Assembly: GCA_000761475.1 (NCBI GenBank)
Contig: JQNW01000008.1
Coordinates: forward strand, 124,001-188,000
Reading direction: 5' to 3'
DNA from: Chromohalobacter israelensis
GTDB lineage: Bacteria; Pseudomonadota; Gammaproteobacteria; Pseudomonadales; Halomonadaceae
Length of the DNA stretch: 64,000 nucleotides
Positions 1 to 9,252 of this stretch are shown one piece after another. The notes beneath the pieces are model-generated. The model saw only the letters and a list, made by a program, of their open reading frames with translations, had not been told where the DNA came from and did no database searches. Numbering within the stretch: the first letter of the stretch is position 1; every line of letters begins with the position of its first letter. A program made the translations under genes and the position numbers.

Positions 1-28
1 CCCACGGGTATGCGTTTACGTTTTGCAA

Positions 29-44
29 TGCAGAAGCTGTGCCA
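29..44 (-). promoter_or_regulatory. Sigma-54 promoter reading leftward out of the window
   Basis: On the minus strand this reads TGGCAC-AGCTT-CTGCA. It keeps the invariant GG and GC dinucleotides with exactly 10 bases between them, as required for RpoN. It faces a gene whose start lies left of the window. Together with the NtrC-type palindrome about 180 bases upstream (206-222), it suggests a nitrogen-regulated gene. glnA is the leading candidate because glnA and typA/bipA are near neighbours in enterobacteria, but the gene itself is not visible. Confidence 0.6.
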
Positions 45-205
45 ACCATTGATGCATTTCGGGGCAAAAACGCTAAGCGCATGATCAATCGATAAAAAAT
101 CGACCGGCGTTGTGCATGGCTCGGCACCAGGATAGCGCCCGCCCCGCCACATAAAAGTGCACGGACACCACACGGGCATCATGAAGGTGCAGCATTGCTG
201 CCCAA

Positions 206-222
206 TGCACCATTTGGGTGCA
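206..222. promoter_or_regulatory. NtrC-type enhancer palindrome
   Basis: The sequence TGCACC-ATTTG-GGTGCA has perfect 6-base arms. It differs at one position from the NtrC consensus TGCACCA-N3-TGGTGCA. It sits upstream of the leftward sigma-54 promoter at 29-44, at an enhancer-like distance. I see no gene in 1-376; apart from these two sites the stretch holds nothing I can support. Confidence 0.6.
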
Positions 223-376
223 ATCGGTAACCTCATGCCATCAGGCACCGATTTTCAGTCATGCCAAGCTAGAAAAACCAGCCACGACGATGATTGCCAG
301 GCGCCCCGCCGCCCCGCAGGCTTGAACCAGATTCCCGATTTCTTCCACGGGCTTGCACCCAAGGCATACTCGAGCG

Positions 377-1342
377 ATGCGTACCTACAGCCTGCTGATC
401 GACGCCAGCCATGCCCCCGAGCACCTGGAACGCTGCCTGAGCGCCCTGGCACGCAGCATATCCGGCTTTCGCGGACATACCGAAACGCTGGTCCAGTTGC
501 GCACCCTTGATACGCGCACCCAGCTGCTGCTGGATCAGCGCGACATTCGTTTCGCGCTGCTGCCCCAACATGGACAGGGCGCACTGCGCCATCATGGCGC
601 GACCCACCTCAATGGCGAGGTGCTGATCTTCCTGGATGCGGCACTGGAAGTGCCCGACGACTGGCTGGACCGTCTGGCGGAGGCGTTTCGCAAGCAAAGC
701 GCCGATGCCGTTGTCTTCGCGCAGGCGCCGGCCGACCCGCTCGTCCCGGCGTTGGCGGACTGGTATGCCACACGCATCCGGCGCGGCTTCGGCGACCACC
801 CCTGGGAGTGGCCCACCGGACAACTGGCCATCACCCGAGAGTGGTATGAACGCCTTGGCGGCCACGACCCACGCCTGGAGACCTGCGCCGACCTGGACAT
901 CCTGGTGCGCCTGTGGCGTTGCCATGCACGCCTGCGCTGGCAGACCTCGCCTTCGCTGATCGACCACGGTGCCCCTCGCCGGCTCGGCCCCTGGTGGCGC
1001 CGACAACGTCGCCATCAGGCCCGCTATCTGTATACCGCAAGCGCCGCGCGCCACCCACGCTTCGTGATACCCCGACTGGGCGGCACGCTGGTGCAATGGG
1101 GCAGCGTGCCACTGGCGCTCTTGCTGTGGATTCCCCCGGCGCCGACGCCCGGCGTGGCCAGTCTCGTCATCAGCGCCTGGCCGGCCACCGTCATGACTTG
1201 GCGCGACGGCATGCCACCCCGGTCCAGGGCGTGTCGCCTGGCACTCTGGCGCTGGTGTCTGCATGCCCTGCAACTGACCGCCACCGGGGCGGCATTGTTG
1301 AGCCCGCCCTGCCGGCGGCGCCTGCGGCGCGACCCGGCATGA
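377..1342 (+). CDS. Family 2 glycosyltransferase-like protein with a degenerate DXD motif
   Basis: The protein is 321 residues if started at the ATG at 377, where the GT-A-like strand RTYSLLIDASHAPEHLERCL begins. A start 24 bases upstream is also open. The fold pattern is that of GT2: an N-terminal nucleotide-binding region, the segment LIFLDAALEVPDDWLDRL, then a hydrophobic C-terminal part at about 235-270 that may be membrane-associated. In active GT2 enzymes the metal-binding motif is usually DAD or DDD. Here it is D87-A-A, so metal-dependent transfer is doubtful. It is followed 141 bases later by a deacetylase-like gene on the same strand, suggesting a shared cell-surface polysaccharide role. 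The substrate is unknown. Confidence 0.6.
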   Translation: MRTYSLLIDASHAPEHLERCLSALARSISGFRGHTETLVQLRTLDTRTQLLLDQRDIRFALLPQHGQGALRHHGATHLNGEVLIFLDAALEVPDDWLDRLAEAFRKQSADAVVFAQAPADPLVPALADWYATRIRRGFGDHPWEWPTGQLAITREWYERLGGHDPRLETCADLDILVRLWRCHARLRWQTSPSLIDHGAPRRLGPWWRRQRRHQARYLYTASAARHPRFVIPRLGGTLVQWGSVPLALLLWIPPAPTPGVASLVISAWPATVMTWRDGMPPRSRACRLALWRWCLHALQLTATGAALLSPPCRRRLRRDPA

Positions 1343-1483
1343 CTGGCTAAATCACCACAGCGAGATATGCTGATAGGCATCGCAACCGTCATCACAACGC
1401 CTATCAGAGGAGCCCACGAACGCCGCCCGCGACAGGACGTCCCGGCACGGCACAGTACCGACGGCATTGCGGAGGGACACGTC

Positions 1484-2476
1484 ATGAGCCATCTCAGTCT
1501 TGCCTACGATGTCGTGCAGCGCCTGCGCGGGCACTGGCGACGCAGCCTCAGCGAACCGCTGCGCGGGCGTAGCGCGATTCTCGTACTGCCGCGCGTGCTG
1601 GCGGACGACGCCACGGCGCGCCTGCCTCACCATGCGCCCTATGCCCTGGGGCCGGAGAGCTTCCGACGGCTGCTCGACCATCTCACCGATCACGCCCAGA
1701 TCGTCACCCTGGCGAATGCCCGGCGCCTGCACCGCGACCCGCTGCCGCGCATCGCGCTGACCTTCGATGGCGGCTGGCGCGACACCGCCGAGGTGGCCCT
1801 GCGCCAGCTCGAACGCCTGGCGCTGCCGGCGAGCATGTTTCTCACCACCGGCTGGGTGAACCGTGCCCGCGGCGACTGGTGGAACACGCTCGGCGACGCC
1901 CTGTGGGAAGGCACCCAGCCGGCGCGCGTGCGCGACTGCCTCGGCGATGTCGGGCTACCCCTGCCGCCAGCACGCCCCGCGCACCCCGGTACCGCCTACA
2001 GCCACGCCCTGCGCGCTTATCTCGAGGGGCTCGCTCACCACACCGATCCGCTGACGCTGACCCGGCTGGGCGACGCCCTGGGTGACGAACTCGACACCCC
2101 GCCCCAGACGCTCGACCCGTTCAGCATCCGACGCCTGGAAAGCAGCGGCCTGGTGCGCTTCGGCGCGCGCGGCGTCTCCGCCACACCGCTGGACGCGCTC
2201 GACGACGCCCAGGTTCAGTGGCAAATTCGCCAATCTCGCCGACAGCTCGGCGTGCTGTGCCGCGACCCGCTGCCCGGCTTCGCCTATCCCCAGGCGGAAG
2301 CCTCGCCACGGGTCCGCCTGCTGGCCCAGCGCTGCGGCATTCAGGAAGGCCTGCACGGGCATGCCGGCTGGCTCTCGCACCGCGACGATCCACTGGCGCT
2401 GCCGCGCTTTCCGATCACACTGCCCGTTGCCAGCAGTGCAGGGCGTCTCTATGATTGGCTGCTCGGGCAACCATAG
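1484..2476 (+). CDS. Polysaccharide deacetylase-like (NodB-fold) protein lacking catalytic residues
   Basis: The protein is 330 residues from the ATG at 1484, which has GGAGGGAC 5-13 bases upstream; the longer open frame to 1367 lacks such a site. The motif IALTFDGGWRDT followed by LALPASMFLTTGWV is the NodB-homology signature. The second Asp of the canonical TFDDG is Gly (D95-G96-G97). The downstream metal site, normally G-S/A-H-T-V-S/T-H-P, reads FGARGVSATP at about 227-235, so both zinc-ligand histidines are gone. I infer a pseudoenzyme or a repurposed fold acting with the glycosyltransferase-like gene upstream. Family membership is clear; deacetylase activity is unlikely. Confidence 0.65.
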   Translation: MSHLSLAYDVVQRLRGHWRRSLSEPLRGRSAILVLPRVLADDATARLPHHAPYALGPESFRRLLDHLTDHAQIVTLANARRLHRDPLPRIALTFDGGWRDTAEVALRQLERLALPASMFLTTGWVNRARGDWWNTLGDALWEGTQPARVRDCLGDVGLPLPPARPAHPGTAYSHALRAYLEGLAHHTDPLTLTRLGDALGDELDTPPQTLDPFSIRRLESSGLVRFGARGVSATPLDALDDAQVQWQIRQSRRQLGVLCRDPLPGFAYPQAEASPRVRLLAQRCGIQEGLHGHAGWLSHRDDPLALPRFPITLPVASSAGRLYDWLLGQP

Positions 2477-2673
2477 CCCATCCGAACCGGTGCGCTTTTC
2501 CGGCGTCAGGCCACCCAGCCGACGCTGTCGACGGCGACTCGCGAGCGTGCCGCCATTTTTTTGCGTATTTCCGTCCTGCCGCACAAGCGACCCAAGTCCC
2601 TGATAGCGCCACGGTTATCGCTGCGCCAACGCGCCTTTTGACGAGCCGCGCTCATGCGCAATGGTCATCAAAC

Positions 2674-2703
2674 TGGCAGTCGTCGGCACCCTGACCCTAT
2701 AAT
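2674..2703 (+). promoter_or_regulatory. Probable sigma-70 promoter of typA
   Basis: There is a perfect TATAAT at 2698-2703, about 30 bases before the typA start. A weak TGGCAG lies at 2674-2679, 18 bases upstream, as the only -35 candidate. The rest of the gap 2477-2732 shows no gene. Confidence 0.5.
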
Positions 2704-2732
2704 GCGCCCCAATTTCCCAGCAGGATCCCGTC

Positions 2733-4559
<1,827 letters not shown>

Positions 4560-4584
4560 TCGCGGCAACGCTCGTACGGCCCCA

Positions 4585-4610
4585 CGAAGCCCACCTTACG
4601 GTGGGCTTCG
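4585..4610 (+). terminator. Rho-independent terminator of typA
   Basis: There is a perfect 11-base-pair stem (CGAAGCCCACC with GGTGGGCTTCG) around a TTAC loop, followed by TCGTTT. It starts 25 bases after the typA stop. The remaining 4611-4894 contains no gene I can support, only the upstream region of the metallothionein gene. Confidence 0.85.
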
Positions 4611-4894
4611 TCGTTTCCGGTAGCCATTCGCGAGCCTGGCGCGGCCTTCGGGGCCACTAAACCGCCAGGCGTCGATCGGCATTGACCAACATGCCTCTCC
4701 TCGGCGCCCTGCCAGCGTTCTTGTCCTGGATTAATCTTCAGGAAGATTGGCCGTATCTCTTTGATATACAACAAGCAGACGAGAGCTAAACTCAACAGGC
4801 CTCAAGCGGAAATGAAGCGGTCGCACTGATCGACGACGACGCTTGCCAATGCATTCGAGGACGCTCGCCCCAGGAAATCGTCAGGAGAGACGCC

Positions 4895-5098
4895 ATGGCC
4901 GAATTGGGAATCTGCGCTTGCCCAGGTTGCGAAGAAGACGTCACCAGTGAGAATGCCGCGCTCAGCGAGGGCCAGGCATTCTGCTGTACCGGATGCGCCG
5001 CCGGCCACCCCGAGGGACTGCCCTGCGCCCACGAAGGCTGCCCCTGCACCGAACTCAACCGTCCCTCTTCCGGCGAACCGACGCGGGAAGGGTTCTAA
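4895..5098 (+). CDS. Bacterial metallothionein (SmtA/BmtA family)
   Basis: This 67-residue cytosolic protein should bind zinc, cadmium or copper in a Cys/His cluster. It has nine cysteines arranged CACPGC (7-12), CCTGC (30-34) and CAHEGCPC (44-51), with the conserved AGHPEG around His38. This spacing matches Pseudomonas-type SmtA metallothioneins. The ATG at 4895 follows AGGAGAGA. The tail after residue 52 is polar and cysteine-free. It is probably its own unit, although a small acidic protein follows 35 bases later. No metal-responsive regulator lies next to it. Confidence 0.85.
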   Translation: MAELGICACPGCEEDVTSENAALSEGQAFCCTGCAAGHPEGLPCAHEGCPCTELNRPSSGEPTREGF

Positions 5099-5133
5099 GT
5101 CGTGAGCCGTCGCCCCGGTGGAAGGAGGCACAT

Positions 5134-5310
5134 ATGCAAAAGCAAGCGCGCGTGGAACCCATCTTCGACAGCGATGACCTGCAAGAGAACATCACCGGCT
5201 GGGTGGTGATCGACGAGAGCCAGCCCGACAACGAAAACGTCGTCTCCGAGCACGACACCCGGGGAGAGGCATTGCGTGCGGCCGAGCAGTTCGAGCAAGA
5301 CGAGCACTGA
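5134..5310 (+). CDS. Small conserved-looking acidic protein of unknown function
   Basis: The protein is 58 residues, starting at ATG 5134 behind a strong GAAGGAGG site. It is rich in Asp and Glu, with one predicted strand segment (GWVVIDES) and a C-terminal helix rich in Glu and Ala. There are no cysteines, membrane segment or signal peptide. I do not recognise a family. It lies 35 bases after the metallothionein gene and could be cotranscribed with it. Confidence 0.6.
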   Translation: MQKQARVEPIFDSDDLQENITGWVVIDESQPDNENVVSEHDTRGEALRAAEQFEQDEH

Positions 5311-5388
5311 GCCGCCCCGCCCGGCGCTACGCGGTCTGGATGGGCGTGGCCATACGTTCGCGCTCCATCCAGGCCGCGTCATGTCGGG

Positions 5389-5562
5389 ATGCCGGTTCTC
5401 GCCTCTGACGACACGCGGCAAGAACGCCTTTCGTATCGCCCCTCGTGGAGAGCACCCCGTTCGTATCGGCAGCCAGGACGAGACTGCCGTCACCTGCTAT
5501 CGACAGACATCAGTACAGGAGGTACTGACATGGCTGGAGCATTCGACAACGTCTCCCCGCCC
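5389..5562 (+). pseudogene. Decayed remnant of an otsB 3' end
   Basis: This stretch aligns with the last ~55 codons of the intact otsB (about 9085-9252). One frame gives PVLASDD against otsB PVFVGDD. After a 2-base deletion near 5411-5425, the next frame gives NAFRI...VRIGSQDETAVTCYRQ and VQEVLTWLEH, against otsB DAFRE...VRVGDGETAATYYLE and VKKVLTWLER. An 18-base identity (GGTACTGACATGGCTGGA, 5521-5538 and 9210-9227) covers the point where otsB overlaps the following hydrolase gene. The frameshift and missing upstream catalytic domain show it cannot make a phosphatase. It is evidence for a duplicated otsB-GH15-otsA cassette. The exact 5' limit of homology is uncertain. Confidence 0.75.
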
Positions 5563-5742
5563 CCGCCCGTCAGCGTGGAACGCGATTCCCTCGAACTTGC
5601 CGCATTCAGCGGCCGCCATCGGGTAGACCACCTGGACGCCACCAGCCCCGCACTGGAGGGCGACGATCCCCGAGCCTGTTGCATGGCCGGGCCGACCAGC
5701 TCGGTATCGCATCTCGGTTGCCGCCTGGAGGAGATCGTATGA
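5530..5742 (+). pseudogene. Internally deleted remnant of a GH15 hydrolase gene before otsA1
   Basis: An open stretch of 70 codons starts at the same ATGGCTGGA as the intact GH15 gene (9219). It ends with the same ATGA overlap on otsA that the intact gene has at 11045-11048. Its start keeps SLEL and its end, MAGPTSSVSHLGCRLEEIV, aligns without gaps to the GH15 C-terminus [19 protein letters not shown]. At DNA level 41 of 61 bases before and including the otsA ATG match by hand count. About 540 codons, including all catalytic residues, are missing. Translation of the remnant may still couple to otsA1. It could be mistaken for a small gene. Confidence 0.72.
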
Positions 5743-7130
5743 CGCGACTTGTCGTGATCTCCAACCGCGTTTCCGTGCCCGAACCCGGCAAGCCCCAGGC
5801 CGGCGGCCTGGCCGTCGCGATCACCGGCGCCCTCGAAGAATGCGGCGGGATGTGGTTCGGCTGGGATGGCAAGATCAGCCAAACGCCCTCCAACTACCCT
5901 GCCACCGTGCAACACGGCAACATCACCTATGCGACCCTACCGCTGCCCCAGGAGGACTACGAAGACTACTACCTGGGCTTCTCCAACGAAGTCGTCTGGC
6001 CAGTCTTTCACTTCAACCTTGGTGCCATGGACTTCCGCCTGAGTTACGCCAGGGCCTATCAACGGGTCAATGAGCACTTTGCCAGCGTTCTAAGCACGCA
6101 GCTCGAGGGTGGCGAACTGATCTGGGTACACGATTATCACCTGATACCGCTGGGCAAGGCGCTGCGCCACCAAGGGGTTCAGGACCCGATCGGGTTCTTC
6201 TTGCACATTCCTTTCCCCTGCTACGACTTGCTGCGCGCCTTGCCCGGCTACCGTGGCCTGCTCGACGACCTGCTGCACTACGATCTGCTCGGCTTCCAGA
6301 CCGAAAACGACCTGCATGCCTTCCGACAAGCGGTGATCGAGACCTTCGGTGCCGTGATCGTCGACGACACCATCGAGTGCAACGGCCAGCAGGTACGCAC
6401 CGGTGTTTACCCTGTGGGTGTCGACGTCGAGGAGCTGCTGGCCGAGGCCGAGCGCTCCAACCTCAACGAGCAGGCCCGCCAACTCAAGGTGGATCTCGGC
6501 GATCGCGACCTGATCCTCGGCGCCGACCGGCTCGACTACTCCAAGGGCCTGGTGCAACGTTTCAACGCCTTCGAGGCACTGCTCAGGGATTTCACGCACC
6601 GTCGCCAGCGGACGGTCTTCATTCAGATCGCCAGCCCCTCGCGCTGCGCGATCCCCGAGTACGACGAGCTGCGCCGCCAGCTCGAGGAAATGGCCGGACA
6701 TATCAACGGCACTTATGCCGAACTCGACTGGATGCCGGTGCACTATTTCAACCAGACCTACCCCCGCGAAGTCCTGATCGGCCTGTTCCGTTCCGCCCGA
6801 GTCGGCCTGGTGACGCCCCTGCGCGATGGCATGAACCTGGTCTGCAAGGAGTTCGTCGCCGCCCAGAGCCCCGACGACCCCGGCGTGCTGGTGCTGAGCG
6901 AGCTGGCGGGCGCCGCTAACGAGTTGAGTGGTGCACTGCTGGTCAACCCGTATGACGAGAGCACCATCGTCAGCGCCATCGAACAAGCCCTGAACATGCC
7001 CCTGGACGAACGGCGCGAACGCTACCAGCAGATGATCAGCGTGCTCAGGCGCAACAGCCTGCTCGAATGGCGCCGACGCTTCCTGAAGCACCTTCACCAA
7101 CAGCAACAGCAGGCCGCTTTCGGCAACTAG
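5739..7130 (+). CDS. otsA: Trehalose-6-phosphate synthase, copy 1
   Basis: OtsA joins UDP-glucose (or another NDP-glucose) to glucose-6-phosphate to give trehalose-6-phosphate, the first step of trehalose synthesis as an osmo- and thermoprotectant. The 463-residue GT20 protein has the N-terminal loop [39 protein letters not shown], the phosphate-binding [14 protein letters not shown] and the donor site [14 protein letters not shown]. The ATG at 5739 overlaps the stop of the upstream GH15 remnant and has GGAGGAGA in front. It is closely related to otsA2 at 11045 over its full length. The C-terminus QQQQQAAFGN differs. No terminator with a U-tract follows, but a strong GC hairpin lies at about 7153-7188. 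Confidence 0.95.
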   Translation: MTRLVVISNRVSVPEPGKPQAGGLAVAITGALEECGGMWFGWDGKISQTPSNYPATVQHGNITYATLPLPQEDYEDYYLGFSNEVVWPVFHFNLGAMDFRLSYARAYQRVNEHFASVLSTQLEGGELIWVHDYHLIPLGKALRHQGVQDPIGFFLHIPFPCYDLLRALPGYRGLLDDLLHYDLLGFQTENDLHAFRQAVIETFGAVIVDDTIECNGQQVRTGVYPVGVDVEELLAEAERSNLNEQARQLKVDLGDRDLILGADRLDYSKGLVQRFNAFEALLRDFTHRRQRTVFIQIASPSRCAIPEYDELRRQLEEMAGHINGTYAELDWMPVHYFNQTYPREVLIGLFRSARVGLVTPLRDGMNLVCKEFVAAQSPDDPGVLVLSELAGAANELSGALLVNPYDESTIVSAIEQALNMPLDERRERYQQMISVLRRNSLLEWRRRFLKHLHQQQQQAAFGN

Positions 7131-7283
7131 CCGGCGGCTTGCCCTCCGAGCCTGATGCGCCGTCGGCCACGGCCGCTGGCCGACGCATGCCTGGCCCTCG
7201 CCTCTGTTGCGGACGCCCGTGGCAGAGGCTCACCTCCTGTGCCACACCACAAGCGGCATGTCGGGCCCAGCGGAGTGCGACAT

Positions 7284-7308
7284 ATAACCACATTTTTTAT
7301 GTGGTTAT
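7284..7308. repeat. AT-rich perfect inverted repeat upstream of the OmpW gene
   Basis: Arms ATAACCACAT and ATGTGGTTAT (10 bases, perfect) flank a TTTTT loop. It lies about 70 bases upstream of the ompW start. It could be an operator or a weak transcription stop between otsA1 and ompW; the low GC content of the stem favours a protein-binding site. Confidence 0.5.
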
Positions 7309-7377
7309 TAGGTTTAGACTTGATGCATACGAAGCGTCCCGCGCTTCTCGCTTCATCTCAAACCAAGGAGTCGTCCC

Positions 7378-8007
7378 ATTCGCCGTGCCCTGCTCGTTTC
7401 CTCGCTTGCCCTCACCGCCGCACTCGTGCCCGCCACCTCGGCGTTCGCCTACGGCGAAGGCGACTTCTACACCCGCTTCGGTGTCGCCAAGGTTGCCCCG
7501 CAAAGCGACAACGGCAACTTCGGCGCCCCGCTCGACATGCAGGTCGACGCCGACGACGACAGCGGCTTCGCCTTCACGCTCGGCTATCGCTTCCACGACA
7601 AGTTCGGCGTGGAGCTGCTTGCCGCGCAGCGCTTCGAGCACCAGGTCGCCCTCGATGGCGACGACCTGGCGTCCATCAAGCACCTGCCGCCGACACTGAC
7701 GCTGCAGTACTACCCGCTCGGTGGCACCGATGCCCGCGTGCAGCCCTACCTCGGCGCCGGGCTCAACTACACCCACTTCTCCGACGAGCATCTCGACGGC
7801 GGCAAGCTCGACCTCGACGACAGCTGGGGCGCCGCCGCCCAGCTCGGGGTCGACCTGCTTATCGACGACCATTGGGCGCTCAATGCCGCCGCCTGGTATC
7901 TGGACATCGACAGCGACGCCACCGCCACCCTCGCCGGCAACGACTACGACGCCAAGATCCACATCGACCCCATCGTCGTCATGGGCGGGCTCAGCTATCG
8001 GTTCTGA
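7378..8007 (+). CDS. OmpW-family outer-membrane protein with an apparent ATT start codon
   Basis: OmpW proteins are eight-stranded barrels with a hydrophobic channel, often osmotically regulated. The mature part YGEGDFYTRFGVAKV...GFAFTLGYRF...PYLGAGLNYTHF...DPIVVMGGLSYRF is typical and ends in the barrel's C-terminal aromatic residue. A full signal peptide (RRALLVSSLALTAALVP then ATSAFA) is encoded only if translation starts at ATT 7378, seven bases after AAGGAG at 7365-7370. No in-frame ATG lies between the preceding stop at 7321 and that point. A GTG at 7426 would remove the signal peptide. The protein is 209 residues from the ATT. It sits between the two trehalose blocks. Confidence 0.8.
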   Translation: MRRALLVSSLALTAALVPATSAFAYGEGDFYTRFGVAKVAPQSDNGNFGAPLDMQVDADDDSGFAFTLGYRFHDKFGVELLAAQRFEHQVALDGDDLASIKHLPPTLTLQYYPLGGTDARVQPYLGAGLNYTHFSDEHLDGGKLDLDDSWGAAAQLGVDLLIDDHWALNAAAWYLDIDSDATATLAGNDYDAKIHIDPIVVMGGLSYRF

Positions 8008-8080
8008 GTGGCTCGGCTAGGCGATACCCCGCACGGCGGGCTACCCTATAAGAACAAACGGATGCGACAGGAGCCCGCCA

Positions 8081-8392
8081 ATGCATAAACACATCGACTG
8101 GGACGCCCCCGGCAATGCCAGCGTGACCCGCCATTACGCCAGCGACAAGCAGCACGAAGTTCAGCCCCATCCCGGCATGATGCTCTCCGCCCGCTACCAG
8201 GGCATGGTGGTGCGCGTCGAGGTCGAGGCCTACCGCGAAGACGATGCCCTCAGCATCGGCAAGGTCGCCGCGCTCATCGACAGCCACGGCAAGCGTCATC
8301 AGACCCACGGCGATCTCAGTGTCGGCGATTACGTCCGCCTTCCCGACGACAAGCGTGCCCTGGAGCCCGCCGTCGAGGATGAAGAAGACTGA
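8081..8392 (+). CDS. Small hydrophilic protein of unknown function
   Basis: The protein is 103 residues from ATG 8081, preceded by a GACAGGAG site. The sequence is rich in charged residues and His, with the central stretch MLSARYQGMVVRVEVEAYREDD and an acidic end EPAVEDEED. There is no signal peptide, membrane segment or recognised motif. It lies 73 bases after ompW and 113 bases before otsB, on the same strand. I cannot assign a function. Confidence 0.65.
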   Translation: MHKHIDWDAPGNASVTRHYASDKQHEVQPHPGMMLSARYQGMVVRVEVEAYREDDALSIGKVAALIDSHGKRHQTHGDLSVGDYVRLPDDKRALEPAVEDEED

Positions 8393-8505
8393 AGGCCGCC
8401 TGGGCGACCCATTGGCAAGACCTTTGCGTCTAAAGCTTCTCTCCGCGCTTTCCGTGGAGGGTTGCGCGATACTGCACGAACCCAAGACGAGACCCTAGCG
8501 ACGAG

Positions 8506-9252
8506 ATGATGCCCGAGACTCCACCGCCGCTGCCGCGTCACGACTGGGCGCTGTTCCTGGACTTCGATGGCACCCTGGTGCCCCTCGCCGATCACCCCCG
8601 TGATACCAGCGTTTCGGAGGCACTGCGCCACCTGGTCGCCCGGCTCGCGCACGAACTCGACGGCGCAGTGGCCATCATCAGCGGTCGCCCGGTCGCCGAC
8701 CTCGAAGCTCTGCTCGCCCCGCTCGACCTCCCCCTGGCCGGCGTTCACGGCCTGGAGTGGCGCGACACCTCCGGCGGCTACCACAGCGCCGTCGCACACC
8801 CCGAGCGGCTGGCCGCCTGCCGCGACGCGCTGGCCGACTTCGTCGCCGGCCACGACGGCCTGCACTACGAGGACAAGCACGTCGCGCTGGCCCTGCACTA
8901 CCGCGGCGCCCCGGAGCTTGCAGACGAATGCCGTCATTTCATGGCCGAATGGCAGCAGGCGCTGGGCGACGACGTCGAGACCGTGGCCGGCAAGTGCGTC
9001 ATCGAACTGCGCCCGGCCGGCGTTCACAAGGGAACCGCCGTCGCCCGGATGCTCGACGACCCGGCTTTCCAGGGCCGACGCCCCGTGTTCGTCGGCGACG
9101 ACGTCACCGACGAGGACGCCTTTCGCGAGGTCAACGCGCGCGGAGGCCTTAGCGTGCGCGTCGGCGATGGGGAAACGGCCGCGACCTACTATCTTGAATC
9201 GGTAAAGAAGGTACTGACATGGCTGGAACGCCTACCATCCCGTCCAACGTGA
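8506..9252 (+). CDS. otsB: Trehalose-6-phosphate phosphatase
   Basis: OtsB is a HAD-superfamily phosphatase that removes phosphate from trehalose-6-phosphate, completing trehalose synthesis in the cytoplasm. The protein is 248 residues. Motif I LFLDFDGTLVPLADHP carries the nucleophilic Asp and acid/base Asp near the N-terminus. AIISGRP (motif II), CVIELRPAGVHKGTAV (motif III Lys) and FVGDDVTDEDAF (motif IV acidic residues) follow in order. Its last 34 bases overlap the GH15 gene in another frame, implying translational coupling. With GH15 and otsA2 it forms one overlapping transcription unit. Confidence 0.95.
   Translation: MMPETPPPLPRHDWALFLDFDGTLVPLADHPRDTSVSEALRHLVARLAHELDGAVAIISGRPVADLEALLAPLDLPLAGVHGLEWRDTSGGYHSAVAHPERLAACRDALADFVAGHDGLHYEDKHVALALHYRGAPELADECRHFMAEWQQALGDDVETVAGKCVIELRPAGVHKGTAVARMLDDPAFQGRRPVFVGDDVTDEDAFREVNARGGLSVRVGDGETAATYYLESVKKVLTWLERLPSRPT

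Noticed and set aside
269-1273. Long minus-strand open frame opposite the glycosyltransferase-like gene
   Set aside because: High GC makes long antisense frames common; it has no ribosome site or family motif, and the plus-strand protein has recognisable GT2 features.
5389-5742. A genuine 117-codon gene upstream of otsA1
   Set aside because: Alignment to the otsB end and to both ends of GH15, plus a frameshift, shows degenerate paralogous remnants.
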